Counted from the stretch's first letter, positions 26,201 to 40,119 are shown. The stretch: DNA of 64,000 bases from Ulva prolifera (GCA_023078555.1 CM041197.1:7089810-7153809), one strand, 5' to 3'. The notes: a model not told the origin generated them from the sequence alone. Numbers and translations: made by a program.

Positions 26201-28295
26201 GTTACACATGTGTTACGAAGCATTGGGTTTCGCACTTAAAGTTGACCACTAATTACAGGTTTTTGGTAGAGTAGGACCTAAAAGAGGTCTCAGCAGGTCA
26301 GAATGTATACATTTGGAGAGTGCCACCTGGATCATGCTTCACAAAGAAGTCCACAGTCGGTTTCAAGATACTCTCAAGGTGAGACGGCTCTGTTGGACCA
26401 TCAAGAACAATGAGAGGCTGCCAGGACAAACAGCTCGCATTTTTGGCCACGTGCAGATCATAGCGCCTGATACCGATGATTGTAGTGCTCCCGAATCGCA
26501 GTTTGTAGATGTTCCCACCATCCGCACCTAAATATCACTGTCGAGGCTGCAGCCGTTGGTTGTTTGCAGTGGTGGACAGCTATTTACATCGTGCACACAA
26601 CAGGTGCACACAACAGGTACCGGTACTACAAGGCATGGTCACATGCATATGCACAAAACGGGCCTTCCAAGAACACACAACAACATGAGGATATCGGACT
26701 GGAGACTGCAAGAGGGCAGGACTAGGCGCACCCACGCCGTAGATGCCTGCTCCATGAGCATCACTGCGCTCAGAGAGCACCTTCTTACAATCGTTGTCCA
26801 GCATGTTCATGTATAGGGATCCCGCCACTCCATCTGGATCTGTGAAGTCGAGTGGATGGGCGTCCACAGCCGCCTGCCTGAACGCTTCATCTTCGTGGAA
26901 CCATTTGATGACTGACTCCATGGTGAAGTCCCACCCCCTTCGTCGGTACTTGACATTTGTGCCTGTTGCGGCCTGCATGTGGACAAGCCGTGACAATAGG
27001 CTTGGCAACATGGACAATCATGACCAGCCACTCCAAGAGGGTACAACTGTACCAGGCAGGACGGCCCCATGGACTGAAGGACACACCTGATAGGTACAGC
27101 TGCCACATCGTGGACAAGTTTCTTTCAACAGCTGCTCCTTGGTCTTGGTGGACTTGTCGGGGTCTGCTTCGAAGCGCATGGCGCAGTTGCCACACCACCC
27201 AAACTCGTACTTGGATGCGTCTTCGGTTCCCAGAACCTGTTTCACCATGTGCATGGACTTAGGCAGGAGGATCTCGATCACCTTGTGCTTCCCCTTAAAT
27301 TCAGCTAGCAGTCTGAAATCATGCTTGGCTGCCTTATTCAACACAACGCTTGAAGCACCATGCTGCTTTAATTCAACTCGGGCGTACGCGGCTTGAAGCA
27401 CGGATCTGGTATGGCCTGTAGCGAGAGGATCAAGTCGCTTGGCATACAGCCATGCCCCCGAATTCTTGCGAGGCCCCTTTGATCGAGGCCCATCCGCGCT
27501 GTCGCTGTCGCTATCACTACTTGTACCCTGGGAATCTGAGTCCAGATACACAGCGTCCCCACCACCCGGGAAACCACCCCGCAGGCCGATATCATCGTCA
27601 CTGCTTGGCAAGAGGCCTGAGCCCGTGTCCGGCTCAGCAGACATGTTTTCAACATTACCATGTTCCGAGCCTCCCTCACTCAGGGTACTAGCTACGTCAT
27701 CAGCATAGCCCTGTGAAGAAACAGAATCGATTGTATCAAGCGCCGCTTCAGTATTAAAGCTATCAGACCCACAGACGGCGGCATCCTCGCCCTTGTCGGA
27801 GATTGGGGGAGCGTTGAATTCTTCGTTCATATTGGGTGGGGAACCCAGATTAGGCACATTGACATCCATCCCATGTGAACCACCCACCTGCATCTGCTGC
27901 TGTTCATTCGGGTCTTCCAGACCTGTAGCTTGGGGAAAAGTGAGTGGTGAATGCTCAGATTCCTTCGCCCCAGTCCACGCCTGGTCAGGCTGTGAATGAG
28001 CATTATCAGGTATTGCTGTACCACAATCTTCTACGCCCCCACTACCATGAGGCTGGCATAGCTGGGTGCCAGCAACACTGGTCAACATTCGCTCGGCTTC
28101 AATGGAGTGTATGGTCCGCAGATGCTTTTTTGCTGCCTTGATACAACTGACACGCCCTGTGCTTTTTCTGATACCATGAATGGGCTGGCCAGGTGGATGG
28201 CACAGCAGACAAACCAGCTTCCACTCGCTGTCCACCTCCGTCGCCTCGAATTCAGGCATCTTGTTTGCAGCGTTGACAGCCTGTCGTTGATCCAT
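23238..28295 (-). CDS. CACTA transposase (tnp2-like, about 1285 aa), element 1
   Basis: It would catalyse excision and integration of the element in the nucleus. The eight-exon model is in frame throughout: 28295-27087, 26972-26765, 26527-26327, 25972-25768, 25627-25184, 25071-24823, 24719-24473 and 24332-23238. The exon 6 acceptor is the least certain. Domains in order are an N-terminal C2H2 finger (CLLC ... HLRTIH), a Ser/Asp-rich linker, a zinc ribbon (CGNC ... CPRCGSC), a tnp2-like core with WPILAFVEGD and the cysteine pair ACPRC, LLLYGIVKDFW, a TWTMEEYMTF segment matching the AAE catalytic-Glu region, then a DUF4218-like part (AVVHVLDQL ... TEYWIERM) and a C-terminal DUF4216-like region. 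The start is Met of MDQRQ because the 57 codons before it look intronic or untranslated. A TGTAA signal lies about 15 bases after the stop. It is a full-length homologue of the transposase at 63730-59223, with most introns at the same places. The usual D of the D-x-x-H motif is Ala here (ALAH). Confidence 0.82.
26081..26162. repeat. 41-bp tandem duplication in a transposase intron
   Basis: Two adjacent copies (26081-26121 and 26122-26162) of a sequence beginning ATATCACATGGAAAC and ending GGTGTAGGAGAG differ by one base (CTGCATC against CAGCATC). The pair falls within the predicted intron 26326-25973, so it does not affect the protein. Confidence 0.88.
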
Positions 28296-29640
28296 TCCGA
28301 TCCACGAACTCCAGAGCAATGAACTGATGAATATCCTAATACATAAAGCAAACATGATCAGGGGAACACGATAGATCCGCAATTTGCGTGGCTTGGGAAT
28401 TGTACTGTTTCTTATGTTGAATGAGATCAAGCGAAAGCCAACACCAGCCCACCGGGTGAAGATCACAAAGTCTGCATACAGAGATTGCAGGTTGTAGAGG
28501 CAATCAGAGAGGCAGATTTAACAGCGAGCTCATGGAAGAACAGGTACTTTGGGGACAGCGAGAGCGAGAGCGGGCGTCAACGGGTGATCAGATAGAGCAG
28601 GGCAGGGAAGGCTCACATAGATAACGGGTGCGAATCGCGCCATGTATCAACAATTGTACAAACTTCCAGATACGAGTTCCTGTCGGCGCAGGTGCCCCTG
28701 GCCCGATCGCTGAGTGCTAGAGTGGGCACCTCTGTCACATCGAGGCACTGTTGCTACCCGCTCGAGACGACTGCGGCATTAGCGGGCTTCTCTTTCCGAG
28801 CCTGGCTCGTGCTATTCGCAATACACTATTCGCCACACCATGCCGGTGGCACTGCGGAGAGTCACGAACGCACGGGAATAAACGTACATACACTGTGTAA
28901 ACAAAGCGCATGCGGTAACGGTTACATCAGACAGATTCTCTTTGAGCGTTGGATGGGATCGTGCGCCAGCGTCTTTGCCTCGAAGCGTCTCATGTTAGCG
29001 CCGGTGGTCACTAGCGGTGCACTGCAATTCGGCTTGGCGTGTCTATATTGGTGCACACTAGCTGTGCGCAGACGTCTGAGGGTACCCTCGCACACAGCTT
29101 ACGTAGAAAAGTCATATGCTGTTCTTTTTCCGGTCGTCCTAGGCTTCATATTGGCCGGCGCATCCCGGGAAGGCGAGCACAGATGCTCCGTGCACCCCGC
29201 GGGTTCAGAGAGGCCATTTCACAAGCAGCCCGCGTCATCGTACGTAGTGTCTGTTGTACAGCCTATTCGTCGAATTATTTCGCTGCCGTGTTGCCTAGGT
29301 ATCACCCGCATACAAAGACACATGACTGCACCGTAACTGTCCCCACCAGATACTCGCAAGTTCCAAAGCGCGATCTCATAGCCTCCCCATGTTTACACCG
29401 AGCCTCGCCATAATCCTTGGCACTAGAGTATCCTTACAGAGCTGTAACACGTATCCGCAGACGTGCCAAGTGGGGTCCCAAAGATAAGGACTGCACAGTG
29501 TGTCCTTATGCTCCTTGAGCCACAGCCTTGCCGCCTGTATGGCTTGTTTTATCCACGTGGTCGTCATAAGGATGATTTTGGGCCGTCCACGTGCGAGGAG
29601 CGCATGGGGGTCCGATAAGGACATGTCGGTGCTGCTAGTG
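28296..29640. promoter_or_regulatory. 5' flank of the transposase and right subterminal region, element 1
   Basis: No convincing gene lies here. The open frame at 28692-29336 on the plus strand lacks recognisable features and opposes the transposase. The last 240 bp hold the subterminal motif in both orientations: TCCTTAC near 29431, GATAAGGA near 29483, TCCTTATG near 29503, CATAAGGA near 29576 and GATAAGGACA near 29614. These mirror the left end. The region next to the start codon probably contains the transposase promoter, but I see no clear core element. Confidence 0.65.
29615..29640 (-). repeat. Right terminal inverted repeat, element 1
   Basis: It reads ATAAGGACATGTCGG then TGCTGCTAGTG, the reverse complement of the left terminus with two internal mismatches. 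Confidence 0.92.
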
Positions 29641-29643
29641 ATG
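29641..29643. other. Target-site duplication ATG, right copy (element 1)
   Basis: ATG directly follows CTAGTG and then continues into the satellite as TAGGCATGG. It matches the ATG at 18418-18420. Confidence 0.93.
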
Positions 29644-29974
29644 TAGGCATGGTTCCATGTCCGAGTAGTATGCCGGGCAATATGTTGGGCACTATGTAGG
29701 CATGGTTCCATGTCCGTGCAGTATGCCGGGCACTATGTCGAGCACTATGTAGGCATGGTTCCATGTCCGTGCAGTATGTCAGGCACTATGTCGGGCACTA
29801 TGTAGGCATGGTTCCATGTCCGTGCAGTATGTCGGGCATTATGTCTGGCACTATGCAGGCATGGTTCCATGTCCGTGCAGTATGTCGGGCACTATGTTGG
29901 GCACTATGTAGGCATGGTTCCATGTCCGTGCAGTATGTCGGGCAGTATGTTGGGCACTATGTAGGCATGGTTCC

Positions 29975-32290
29975 ATGTCCGTGCGGTATGTCGGGCACTA
30001 TGTCGGGCACTATGTAGGCATGGTTCCATGTCCGTGCAGTATGTCGGGCATTATGTCTGGCACTATGCAGGCATGGTTCCATGTCCGTGCAGTATGTCGG
30101 GCACTATGTTGGGCACTATGTAGGCATGGTTCCATGTCCGTGCGGTATGTCGGGCACTATGTCGGGCACTATGTTGGGCACTATGTAGGCATGGTTCCAT
30201 GTCCGTGCAGTATGCCGGGCACTATGTCGGGCACTATGTAGGCATGGTTCCATGTCCGTGCAGTATGCCGGGCACTATGTCGAGCACTATGTAGGCATGG
30301 TTCCATGTCCGTGCAGTATGCCGGGCACTATGTCGGGCACTATGTAGGCATGGTTCCATGTCCGTGCATAATGTCGGGCACTGTGTTGGGCACTATGTAG
30401 GCATGGTTCCATGTCCGTGCGGTATGTCGTGCTGTCGGGCACCATGTAGGCATGGTTCCATGTCCGTGCGGTATTTCGGGCTCTATGTCGGGCACTATGT
30501 AGGCATGGTTCCATGTCCGTGCAGTATGTCGGGCACTATGTTGGGCACTATGTAGGCATGGTTCCATGTCCGTGCGGTATGTCGGGCACTATGTCGGGCA
30601 CTATGTAGGCATGGTTCCATGTCCGTGCACTATGTCGGGCAGTATGTTGGGCACTATGTAGGCATGGTTCCATGTCCGTGCGGTATGTCGGGCACTATGT
30701 CGGGCACTATGTTGGGCACTATGTAGGCATGGTTCCATGTCCGTGCAGTGTGCCGGGCACTATGTCGGGCACTATGTAGGCATGGTTCCATGTCCGTGCA
30801 ATATGCCGGGCACTATGTCGAGCACTATGTAGGCATGGTTCCATGTCCGTGCAGTATGCCGAGCACTATGTCGGGCACTATGTAGGCATGGTTCCATGTC
30901 CGTGCAGTATGTCAGGCACTATGTCGGGCACTATGTAGGCATGGTTCCATGTCCGTGCAGTATGTCGGGCACTATGTCGTTCACTATGTAGGCATGGTTC
31001 CATGTCCGTGCAGTATGTCGGGCATTATGTCTGGCACTATGCAGGCATGGTTCCATGTCCGTGCAGTATGTCGGGCACTATGTTGGGCACTATGTAGGCA
31101 TGGTTCCATGTCCGTGCAGTATGTCGGGCAGTATGTTGGGCACTATGTAGGCATGGTTCCATGTCCGTGCGGTATGTCGGGCACTATGTCGGGCACTATG
31201 TAGGCATGGTTCCATGTCCGTGCAGTATGTCGGGCATTATGTCTGGCACTATGCAGGCATGGTTCCATGTCCGTGCAGTATGTCGGGCACTATGTTGGGC
31301 ACTATGTAGGCATGGTTCCATGTCCGTGCGGTATGTCGGGCACTATGTCGGGCACTATGTTGGGCACTATGTAGGCATGGTTCCATGTCCGTGCAGTATG
31401 CCGGGCACTATGTCGGGCACTATGTAGGCATGGTTCCATGTCCGTGCAGTATGCCGGGCACTATGTCGAGCACTATGTAGGCATGGTTCCATGTCCGTGC
31501 AGTATGCCGGGCACTATGTCGGGCACTATGTAGGCATGGTTCCATGTCCGTGCATAATGTCGGGCACTGTGTTGGGCACTATGTAGGCATGGTTCCATGT
31601 CCGTGCGGTATGTCGTGCACTATGTCGGGCACCATGTAGGCATGGTTCCATGTCCGTGCGGTATTTCGGGCTCTATGTCGGGCACTATGTAGGCATGGTT
31701 CCATGTCCGTGCAGTATGTCGGGCAGTATGTTGGGCACTATGTAGGCATGGTTCCATGTCCGTGCGGTATGTCGGGCACTATGTCGGGCACTATGTAGGC
31801 ATGGTTCCATGTCCGTGCAGTATGTCGGGCATTATGTCTGGCACTATGCAGGCATGGTTCCATGTCCGTGCAGTATGTCGGGCACTATGTTGGGCACTAT
31901 GTAGGCATGGTTCCATGTCCGTGCGGTATGTCGGGCACTATGTCGGGCACTATGTTGGGCACTATGTAGGCATGGTTCCATGTCCGTGCAGTATGCCGGG
32001 CACTATGTCGGGCACTATGTAGGCATGGTTCCATGTCCGTGCAGTATGCCGGGCACTATGTCGAGCACTATGTAGGCATGGTTCCATGTCCGTGCAGTAT
32101 GCCGGGCACTATGTCGGGCAGTATGTAGGCATGGTTCCATGTCCGTGCATAATGTCGGGCACTGTGTTGGGCACTATGTAGGCATGGTTCCATGTCCGTG
32201 CGGTATGTCGTGCACTATGTCGGGCACCATGTAGGCATGGTTCCATGTCCGTGCGGTATTTCGGGCTCTATGTCGGGCACTATGTAGGCA
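29975..32290. repeat. 1186-bp and 595-bp higher-order duplications
   Basis: The rare GTGCATAATGTCGGGCACTG unit occurs at about 30364, 31550 and 32145, giving steps of 1186 and 595 bp. The ordered monomers starting at 29975, 31161 and 31756 repeat with the same offsets, so one block was copied twice. Confidence 0.82.
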
Positions 32291-33059
32291 TGGTTCCATG
32301 TCCGTGCAGTATGTCGGGCACTATGTTGGGCACTATGTAGGCATGGTTCCATGTCCGTGCGGTATGTCGGGCACTATGTCGGGCACTATGTAGGCATGGT
32401 TCCATGTCCGTGCACTATGTCGGGCAGTATGTTGGGCACTATGTAGGCATGGTTCCATGTCCGTGCGGTATGTCGGGCACTATGTCGGGCACTATGTTGG
32501 GCACTATGTAGGCATGGTTCCATGTCCGTGCAGTATGCCGGGCACTATGTCGGGCACTATGTAGGCATGGTTCCATGTCCGTGCAATATGCCGGGCACTA
32601 TGTCGAGCACTATGTAGGCATGGTTCCATGTCCGTGCAGTATGCCGAGCACTATGTCGGGCACTATGTAGGCATGGTTCCATGTCCGTGCAGTATGTCAG
32701 GCACTATGTCGGGCACTATGTAGGCATGGTTCCATGTCCGTGCAGTATGTCGGGCACTATGTCGGGCACTATGTAGGCATGGTTCCATGTCCGTGCAGTA
32801 TGTCGGGCAGTATGTTGGGCACTATGTAGGCATGGTTCCATGTCCGTGCGGTATGTCGGGCACTATGTCGGGCACTATGTTGGGCACTATGTAGGCATGG
32901 TTCCATGTCCGTGCAGTATGCCGGGCACTATGTTGGGCACTATGTAGGCATGGTTCCATGTCCGTGCAGTATGCCGGGCACTATGTCGAGCACTATGTAG
33001 GCATGGTTCCATGTCCGTGAAGTATGCCGGGCACTATGTCGGGCACTATGTAGGCATGG

Positions 33060-36000
33060 CTCCATGTCCGTGCAGTATGCCGGGCACTATGTCGGGCACT
33101 ATGTAGGCATGGTTCCATGTCAGTGCGGTATGTCGGGCACTATGTCGGGCACTATGTTGGGCACTATGTAGGCATGGTTCCATGTCCGTGCAGTATGTCG
33201 GGCACCATGTCGGGCACTATGTAGGCATGGTTCCATGTCCGTGCGGTATGTCGGGCACTATGTCGGGCACTATGTTGGGCACTATGTAGGCATGGTTCCA
33301 TGTCCGTGCAGTATGTCGGGCACCATGTCGGGCACTATGTAGGCATGGTTCCATGTCCGTGCGGTATGTCGGGCACTATGTCGGGCACCATGTTGGGCAC
33401 TATGTAGGCATGGTTCCATGTCCGTGCAGTATGCCGGGCACTATGTCGAGCACTATGTAGGCATGGTTCCATGTCCGTGCAGTATGCCGGGCACTATGTC
33501 GGGCACTATGTAGGCATGGTTCCATGTCCGTGCAGTATGCCGGGCACTATGTCGGGCACTATGTAGGCATGGTTCCATGTCAGTGCGGTATGTCGGGCAC
33601 TATGTCGGGCACTATGTTGGGCACTATGTAGGCATGGTTCCATGTCCGTGCAGTATGTCGGGCACCATGTCGGGCACTATGTAGGCATGGTTCCATGTCC
33701 GTGCGGTATGTCGGGCACTATGTCGGGCACTATGTTGGGCACTATGTAGGCATGGTTCCATGTCCGTGCAGTATGCCGGGCACTATGTCGGGCACTATGT
33801 AGGCATGGTTCCATGTCCGTGCAGTATGTCGGGCAGTATGTTGGGCACTATGTAGGCATGGTTCCATGTCCGTGCAGTATGTCGGGCAGTATGTTGGGCA
33901 CTATGTAGGCGTGGTTCCATGTCCGTGCGGTATGTCGGGCACTATGTCGGGCACTATGTTGGGCACTATGTAGGCATGGTTCCATGTCCGTGCGGTATGT
34001 CGTGCACTATGTCGGGCACCATGTAGGCATGGTTCCATGTCCGTGCGGTATGTCGGGCTCTATGTCGGGCACTATGTAGGCATGGTTCCATGTCCGTGCA
34101 GTATGTCGGGCACTATGTTGAGCACTATGTAGGCATGGTTCCATGTCCGTGCGGTATGTCGGGCACTATGTCGGGCACTATGTAGGCATGGTTCCATGTC
34201 CGTGCACTATGTCGGGCAGTATCTTGGGCACTATGTAGGCATGGTTCCATGTCCGTGCGGTATGTCGGGCACTATGTCGGGCACTATGTTGGGCACTATG
34301 TAGGCATGGTTCCATGTCCGTGCAGTATGCCGGGCACTATGTCGGGCACTATGTAGGCATGGTTCCATGTCCGTGCAATATGCCGGGCACTATGTCGAGC
34401 ACTATGTAGGCATGGTTCCATGTCCGTGCAGTATGCCGAGCACTATGTCGGGCACTATGTAGGCATGGTTCCATGTCCGTGCAGTATGTCAGGCACTATG
34501 TCGGGCACTATGTAGGCATGGTTCCATGTCCGTGCAGTATGTCGGGCACTAAGTCGGGCACTATGTAGGCATGGTTCCATGTCCGTGCAGTATGTCGGGC
34601 AGTATGTTGTGCACTATGTAGGCATGGTTCCATGTCCGTGCGGTATGTCGGGCACTATGTCGGGCACTATGTTGGGCACTATGTAGGCATGGTTCCATGT
34701 CCGTGCAGTATGCCGGGCACTATGTTGGGCACTATGTAGGCATGGTTCCATGTCCGTGCAGTATGCCGGGCACTATGTCGAGCACTATGTAGGCATGGTT
34801 CCATGTCCGTGAAGTATGCCGGGCACTATGTCGGGCACTATGTAGGCATGGCTCCATGTCCGTGCAGTATGCCGGGCACTATGTCGGGCACTATGTAGGC
34901 ATGGTTCCATGTCAGTGCGGTATGTCGGGCACTATGTCGGGCACTATGTTGGGCACTATGTAGGCATGGTTCCATGTCCGTGCAGTATGTCGGGCACCAT
35001 GTCGGGCACTATGTAGGCATGGTTCCATGTCCGTGCGGTATGTCGGGCACTATGTCGGGCACTATGTTGGGCACTATGTAGGCATGGTTCCATGTCCGTG
35101 CAGTATGTCGGGCACCATGTCGGGCACTATGTAGGCATGGTTCCATGTCCGTGCGGTATGTCGGGCACTATGTCGGGCACTATGTTGGGCACTATGTAGG
35201 CATGGTTCCATGTCCGTGCAGTATGCCGGGCACTATGTCGAGCACTATGTAGGCATGGTTCCATGTCCGTGCAGTATGCCGGGCACTATGTCGGGCACTA
35301 TGTAGGCATGGTTCCATGTCCGTGCAGTATGCCGGGCACTATGTCGGGCACTATGTAGGCATGGTTCCATGTCAGTGCGGTATGTCGGGCACTATGTCGG
35401 GCACTATGTTGGGCACTATGTAGGCATGGTTCCATGTCCGTGCAGTATGTCGGGCACCATGTCGGGCACTATGTAGGCATGGTTCCATGTCCGTGCGGTA
35501 TGTCGGGCACTATGTCGGGCACTATGTTGGGCACTATGTAGGCATGGTTCCATGTCCGTGCAGTATGCCGGGCACTATGTCGGGCACTATGTAGGCATGG
35601 TTCCATGTCCGTGCAGTATGTCGGGCAGTATGTTGGGCACTATGTAGGCATGGTTCCATGTCCGTGCAGTATGTCGGGCAGTATGTTGGGCACTATGTAG
35701 GCGTGGTTCCATGTCCGTGCGGTATGTCGGGCACTATGTCGGGCACTATGTTGGGCACTATGTAGGCATGGTTCCATGTCCGTGCGGTATGTCGTGCACT
35801 ATGTCGGGCACCATGTAGGCATGGTTCCATGTCCGTGCGGTATGTCGGGCTCTATGTCGGGCACTATGTAGGCATGGTTCCATGTCCGTGCAGTATGTCG
35901 GGCACTATGTTGAGCACTATGTAGGCATGGTTCCATGTCCGTGCGGTATGTCGGGCACTATGTCGGGCACTATGTAGGCATGGTTCCATGTCCGTGCACT

Positions 36001-36640
36001 ATGTCGGGCAGTATCTTGGGCACTATGTAGGCATGGTTCCATGTCCGTGCGGTATGTCGGGCACTATGTCGGGCACTATGTTGGGCACTATGTAGGCATG
36101 GTTCCATGTCCGTGCAGTATGCCGGGCACTATGTCGGGCACTATGTAGGCATGGTTCCATGTCCGTGCAATATGCCGGGCACTATGTCGAGCACTATGTA
36201 GGCATGGTTCCATGTCCGTGCAGTATGCCGAGCACTATGTCGGGCACTATGTAGGCATGGTTCCATGTCCGTGCAGTATGTCAGGCACTATGTCGGGCAC
36301 TATGTAGGCATGGTTCCATGTCCGTGCAGTATGTCGGGCACTAAGTCGGGCACTATGTAGGCATGGTTCCATGTCCGTGCAGTATGTCGGGCAGTATGTT
36401 GTGCACTATGTAGGCATGGTTCCATGTCCGTGCGGTATGTCGGGCACTATGTCGGGCACTATGTTGGGCACTATGTAGGCATGGTTCCATGTCCGTGCAG
36501 TATGCCGAGCACTATGTCGGGCACTATGTAGGCATGGTTCCATGTCCGTGCAGTATGTCGGGCAGTATGTTGGGCACTATATAGGCATGGTTCCAAGTCC
36601 GTGCGGTATGTCGGGCACTATGTCGGGCACTATGTTGGGC
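33060..36640. repeat. 1792-bp higher-order tandem duplication
   Basis: Marker variants recur 1792 bp apart: CAGTGCGG (in place of CCGTGCGG) at 33121/34913 and 33581/35373, and AAGTCGGGC at 34551/36343. GGCGTGGTTCC and ATCTTGGGC variants follow the same spacing. This is the longest clear head-to-tail duplication in the window. Confidence 0.85.
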
Positions 36641-39600
36641 ACTATGTAGGCATGGTTCCATGTCCGTGCAGTATGCCGGGCACTATGTCGGGCACTATGT
36701 AGGCATGGTTCCATGTCCGTGCAGTATGCCGGGCACTATGTCGAGCACTATGTAGGCATGGTTCCATGTCCGTGCAGTATGCCGGGCACTATGTCGGGCA
36801 CTATGTAGGCATGGTTCCATGTCCGTGCAGTATGCCGGGCACTATGTCGGGCACTATGTAGGCATGGTTCCATGTCCGTGCAGTATGTCGGGCACTATGT
36901 CGGGCACTATGTAGGCATGGTTCCACGTCCGTGCAGTATGCCGGGCACTATGTTGGGCACTATGTAGGCATGGTTCCATGTCCGTGCGGTATGTCGGGCA
37001 CTATGTCTGGCACTATGTAGGCATGGTTCCATGTCCGTGCAGTATGTCGGGCAGTATGTTGGGCACTATGTAGGCGTGGTTCCACGTCCGTGCAGTATGT
37101 CGGGCAGTATGTTGGGCACTATGTAGGCATGGTTCCATGTCCGTGCGGTATGTCGGGCACTATGTCGGGCACTATGTTGGGCACTATGTAGGCATGGTTC
37201 CATGTCCGTGCAGTATGCCGGGCACTATGTCGGGCACTATGTAGGCATGGTTCCATGTCCGTGCAATATGCCGGGCACTATGTCGAGCACTATGTAGGCA
37301 TGGTTCCATGTCCGTGCAGTATGCCGAGCACTATGTCGGGCACTATGTAGGCATGGTTCCATGTCCGTGCAGTATGTCAGGCACTATGTCGGGCACTATG
37401 TAGGCATGGTTCCATGTCCGTGCAGTATGTCGGGCACTATGTCGGGCACTATGTAGGCATGGTTCCATGTCCGTGCAGTATGTCGGGCAGTATGTTGGGC
37501 ACTATGTAGGCATGGTTCCATGTCCGTGCGGTATGTCGGGCACTATGTCGGGCACTATGTTGGGCACTATGTAGGCATGGTTCCATGTCCGTGCAGTATG
37601 CCGAGCACTATGTCGGGCACTATGTAGGCATGGTTCCATGTCCGTGCAGTATGCCGGGCACTATGTCGAGCACTATGTAGGCATGGTTCCATGTCCGTGC
37701 AGTATGCCGGGCACTATGTCGGGCACTATGTTGGGCACTATGTAGGCATGGTTCCATGTCCGTGCAGTATGCCGGGCACTATGTCGGGCACTATGTAGGC
37801 ATGGTTCCATGTCCGTGCAGTATGCCGGGCACTATGTCGGGCACTATGTAGGCATGGTTCCATGTCCGTGCAGTATGTCGGGCACTGTGTTGGGCACTAT
37901 GTATGCATGGTTCCATGTCCGTGCGGTATGTCGGGCACTATGTCGGGCACTATGTTGGGCACTATGTAGGCATGGTTCCATGTCCGTGCGGTATGCCGAG
38001 CACTATGTCGGGCACTATGTAGGCATGGTTCCATGTCCGTGCAGTATGCCGGGCACTATGTCGAGCACTATGTAGGCATGGTTCCATGTCCGTGCAGTAT
38101 GCCGGGCACTATGTCGGGCACTATGTTGGGCACTATGTAGGCATGGTTCCATGTCCGTGCAGTATGCTGGGCACTATGTCGGGCACTATGTTGGGCACTA
38201 TGTAGGCATGGTTCCATGTCCGTGCAGTATGCCGGGCACTATGTCGGGCACTATGTAGGCATGGTTCCATGTCCGTGCATTATGTCGGGCACTATGTCGG
38301 GCACTATGTAGGCATGGTTCCATGTCCGTGCAGTATGTCGGGCACTGTGTTGGGCACTAGGTAGGCATGGTTCCATGTCCGTGCGGTATGTCGGGCAGTA
38401 TGTTGGGCACTATGTAGGCACGGTTCCATGTCCGTGCAGTATGCCGGGCACTATGTCGAGCACTATGTAGGCATGGTTCCATGTCCGTGCAGTATGCCGG
38501 GCACTATGTCGGGCACTATGTAGGCATGGTTCCATGTCCGTGCAGTATGCCGGGCACTATGTCGGGCAGTATGTTGGGCACTATGTAGGCATGGTTCCAT
38601 GTCCGTGCAGTATGCCGGGCACTATGTCGAGCACTATGTAGGCATGGTTCCATGTCCGTGCAGTATGCCGGGCACTATGTCGGGCACTATGTAGGCATGG
38701 TTCCATGTCCGTGCAGTATGTCGGGCAGTATGTTGGGCACTATGTAGGCATGGTTCCATGTCCGTGCGGTATGTCGGGCACTATGTCGGGCACTATGTTG
38801 GGCACTATGTAGGCATGGTTCCATGTCCGTGCAGTATGCCGAGCACTATGTCGGGCACTATCTAGGCATGGTTCCAAGTCCGTGCGGTATGTCGGGCACT
38901 ATGTCGGGCACTATGTAGGCATGGTTCCATGTCCGTGCAGTATGCCGGGCACTATGTCGAGCACTATGTAGGCATGGTTCCATGTCCGTGCAGTATGCCG
39001 GGCACTATGTAGGCTTGGTTCCATGTCCGTGCAGTATGCCGGGCACTATGTCGAGCACTATGTAGGCATGGTTCCATGTCCGTGCAGTATGCCGGGCACT
39101 ATGTCGGGCACTATGTTGGGCACTATGTAGGCATGGTTCCATGTCCGTGCAGTATGCCGGGCACTATGTCGGGCACTATGTTGGGCACTATGTAGGCATG
39201 GTTCCATGTCCGTGCAGTATGCCGGGCACTATGTCGGGCACTATGTAGGCATGGTTCCATGTCCGTGCAGTATGCCGGGCACTTTGTCGAGCACTATGTA
39301 GGCATGGTTCCATGTCCGTGCAGTATGCCGGGCACTATGTCGGGCACTATGTAGGCATGGTTCCATGTCCGTGCAGTATGCCGGGCACTATGTCGGGCAC
39401 TATGTAGGCACGGTTCCATGTCCGTGCAGTATGCCGGGCACTATGTCGGGCACTATGTAGGCATGGTTCCATGTCCGTGCGGTATGTCGGGCACTATGTC
39501 TGGCACTATGTAGGCATGGTTCCATGTCCGTGCAGTATGTCGGGCAGTATGTTGGGCACTATGTAGGCGTGGTTCCACGTCCGTGCAGTATGTCGGGCAG

Positions 39601-40119
39601 TATGTTGGGCACTATGTAGGCATGGTTCCATGTCCGTGCGGTATGTCGGGCACTATGTCGGGCACTATGTTGGGCACTATGTAGGCATGGTTCCATGTCC
39701 GTGCAGTATGCCGGGCACTATGTCGGGCACTATGTAGGCATGGTTCCATGTCCGTGCAATATGCCGGGCACTATGTCGAGCACTATGTAGGCATGGTTCC
39801 ATGTCCGTGCAGTATGCCGGGCACTATGTCGAGCACTATGTAGGCATGGTTCCATGTCCGTGCAGTGTGCCGGGCACTATGTCGGGCACTATGTAGGCAT
39901 GGTTCCATGTCCGTGCGGTATGTCGGGCTCTATGTCGGGCACTATGTAGGCATGGTTCCATGTCCGTGCAGTATGTCGGGCACTATGTTGAGCACTATGT
40001 AGGCATGGTTCCATGTCCGTGCGGTATGTCGGGCACTATGTCGGGCACTATGTAGGCATGGTTCCATGTCCGTGCACTATGTCGGGCAGTATGTTGGGCA
40101 CTATGTAGGCATGGTTCCA

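Larger units (their letters stand above)
18421..29640. mobile_element. Complete CACTA (EnSpm) DNA transposon, element 1
   Basis: The 11,220-bp element is bounded by CACTAG and CTAGTG. The first 26 bp and the reverse complement of the last 26 bp match at 24 positions: CACTAGCAGCACCGA, two mismatches, then TGTCCTTAT. The terminal inverted repeats are followed by clusters of TCCTTATG/CATAAGGA motifs in both orientations, as expected for subterminal binding sites in this superfamily. It is flanked by ATG duplications and sits inside the satellite. It encodes two minus-strand multi-exon genes, a tnp2-like transposase and a second protein. Both predicted frames are open end to end, so the copy may be intact, although transcription and activity cannot be judged here. 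It lacks the Ulp1 protease gene found in element 2. Confidence 0.93.

Noticed and set aside
28692..29336. 214-codon plus-strand open frame near the right end of element 1
   Set aside because: It has no recognisable motif, low-complexity-free but anonymous composition, opposes the transposase and overlaps its probable promoter. There is no homologue in element 2.
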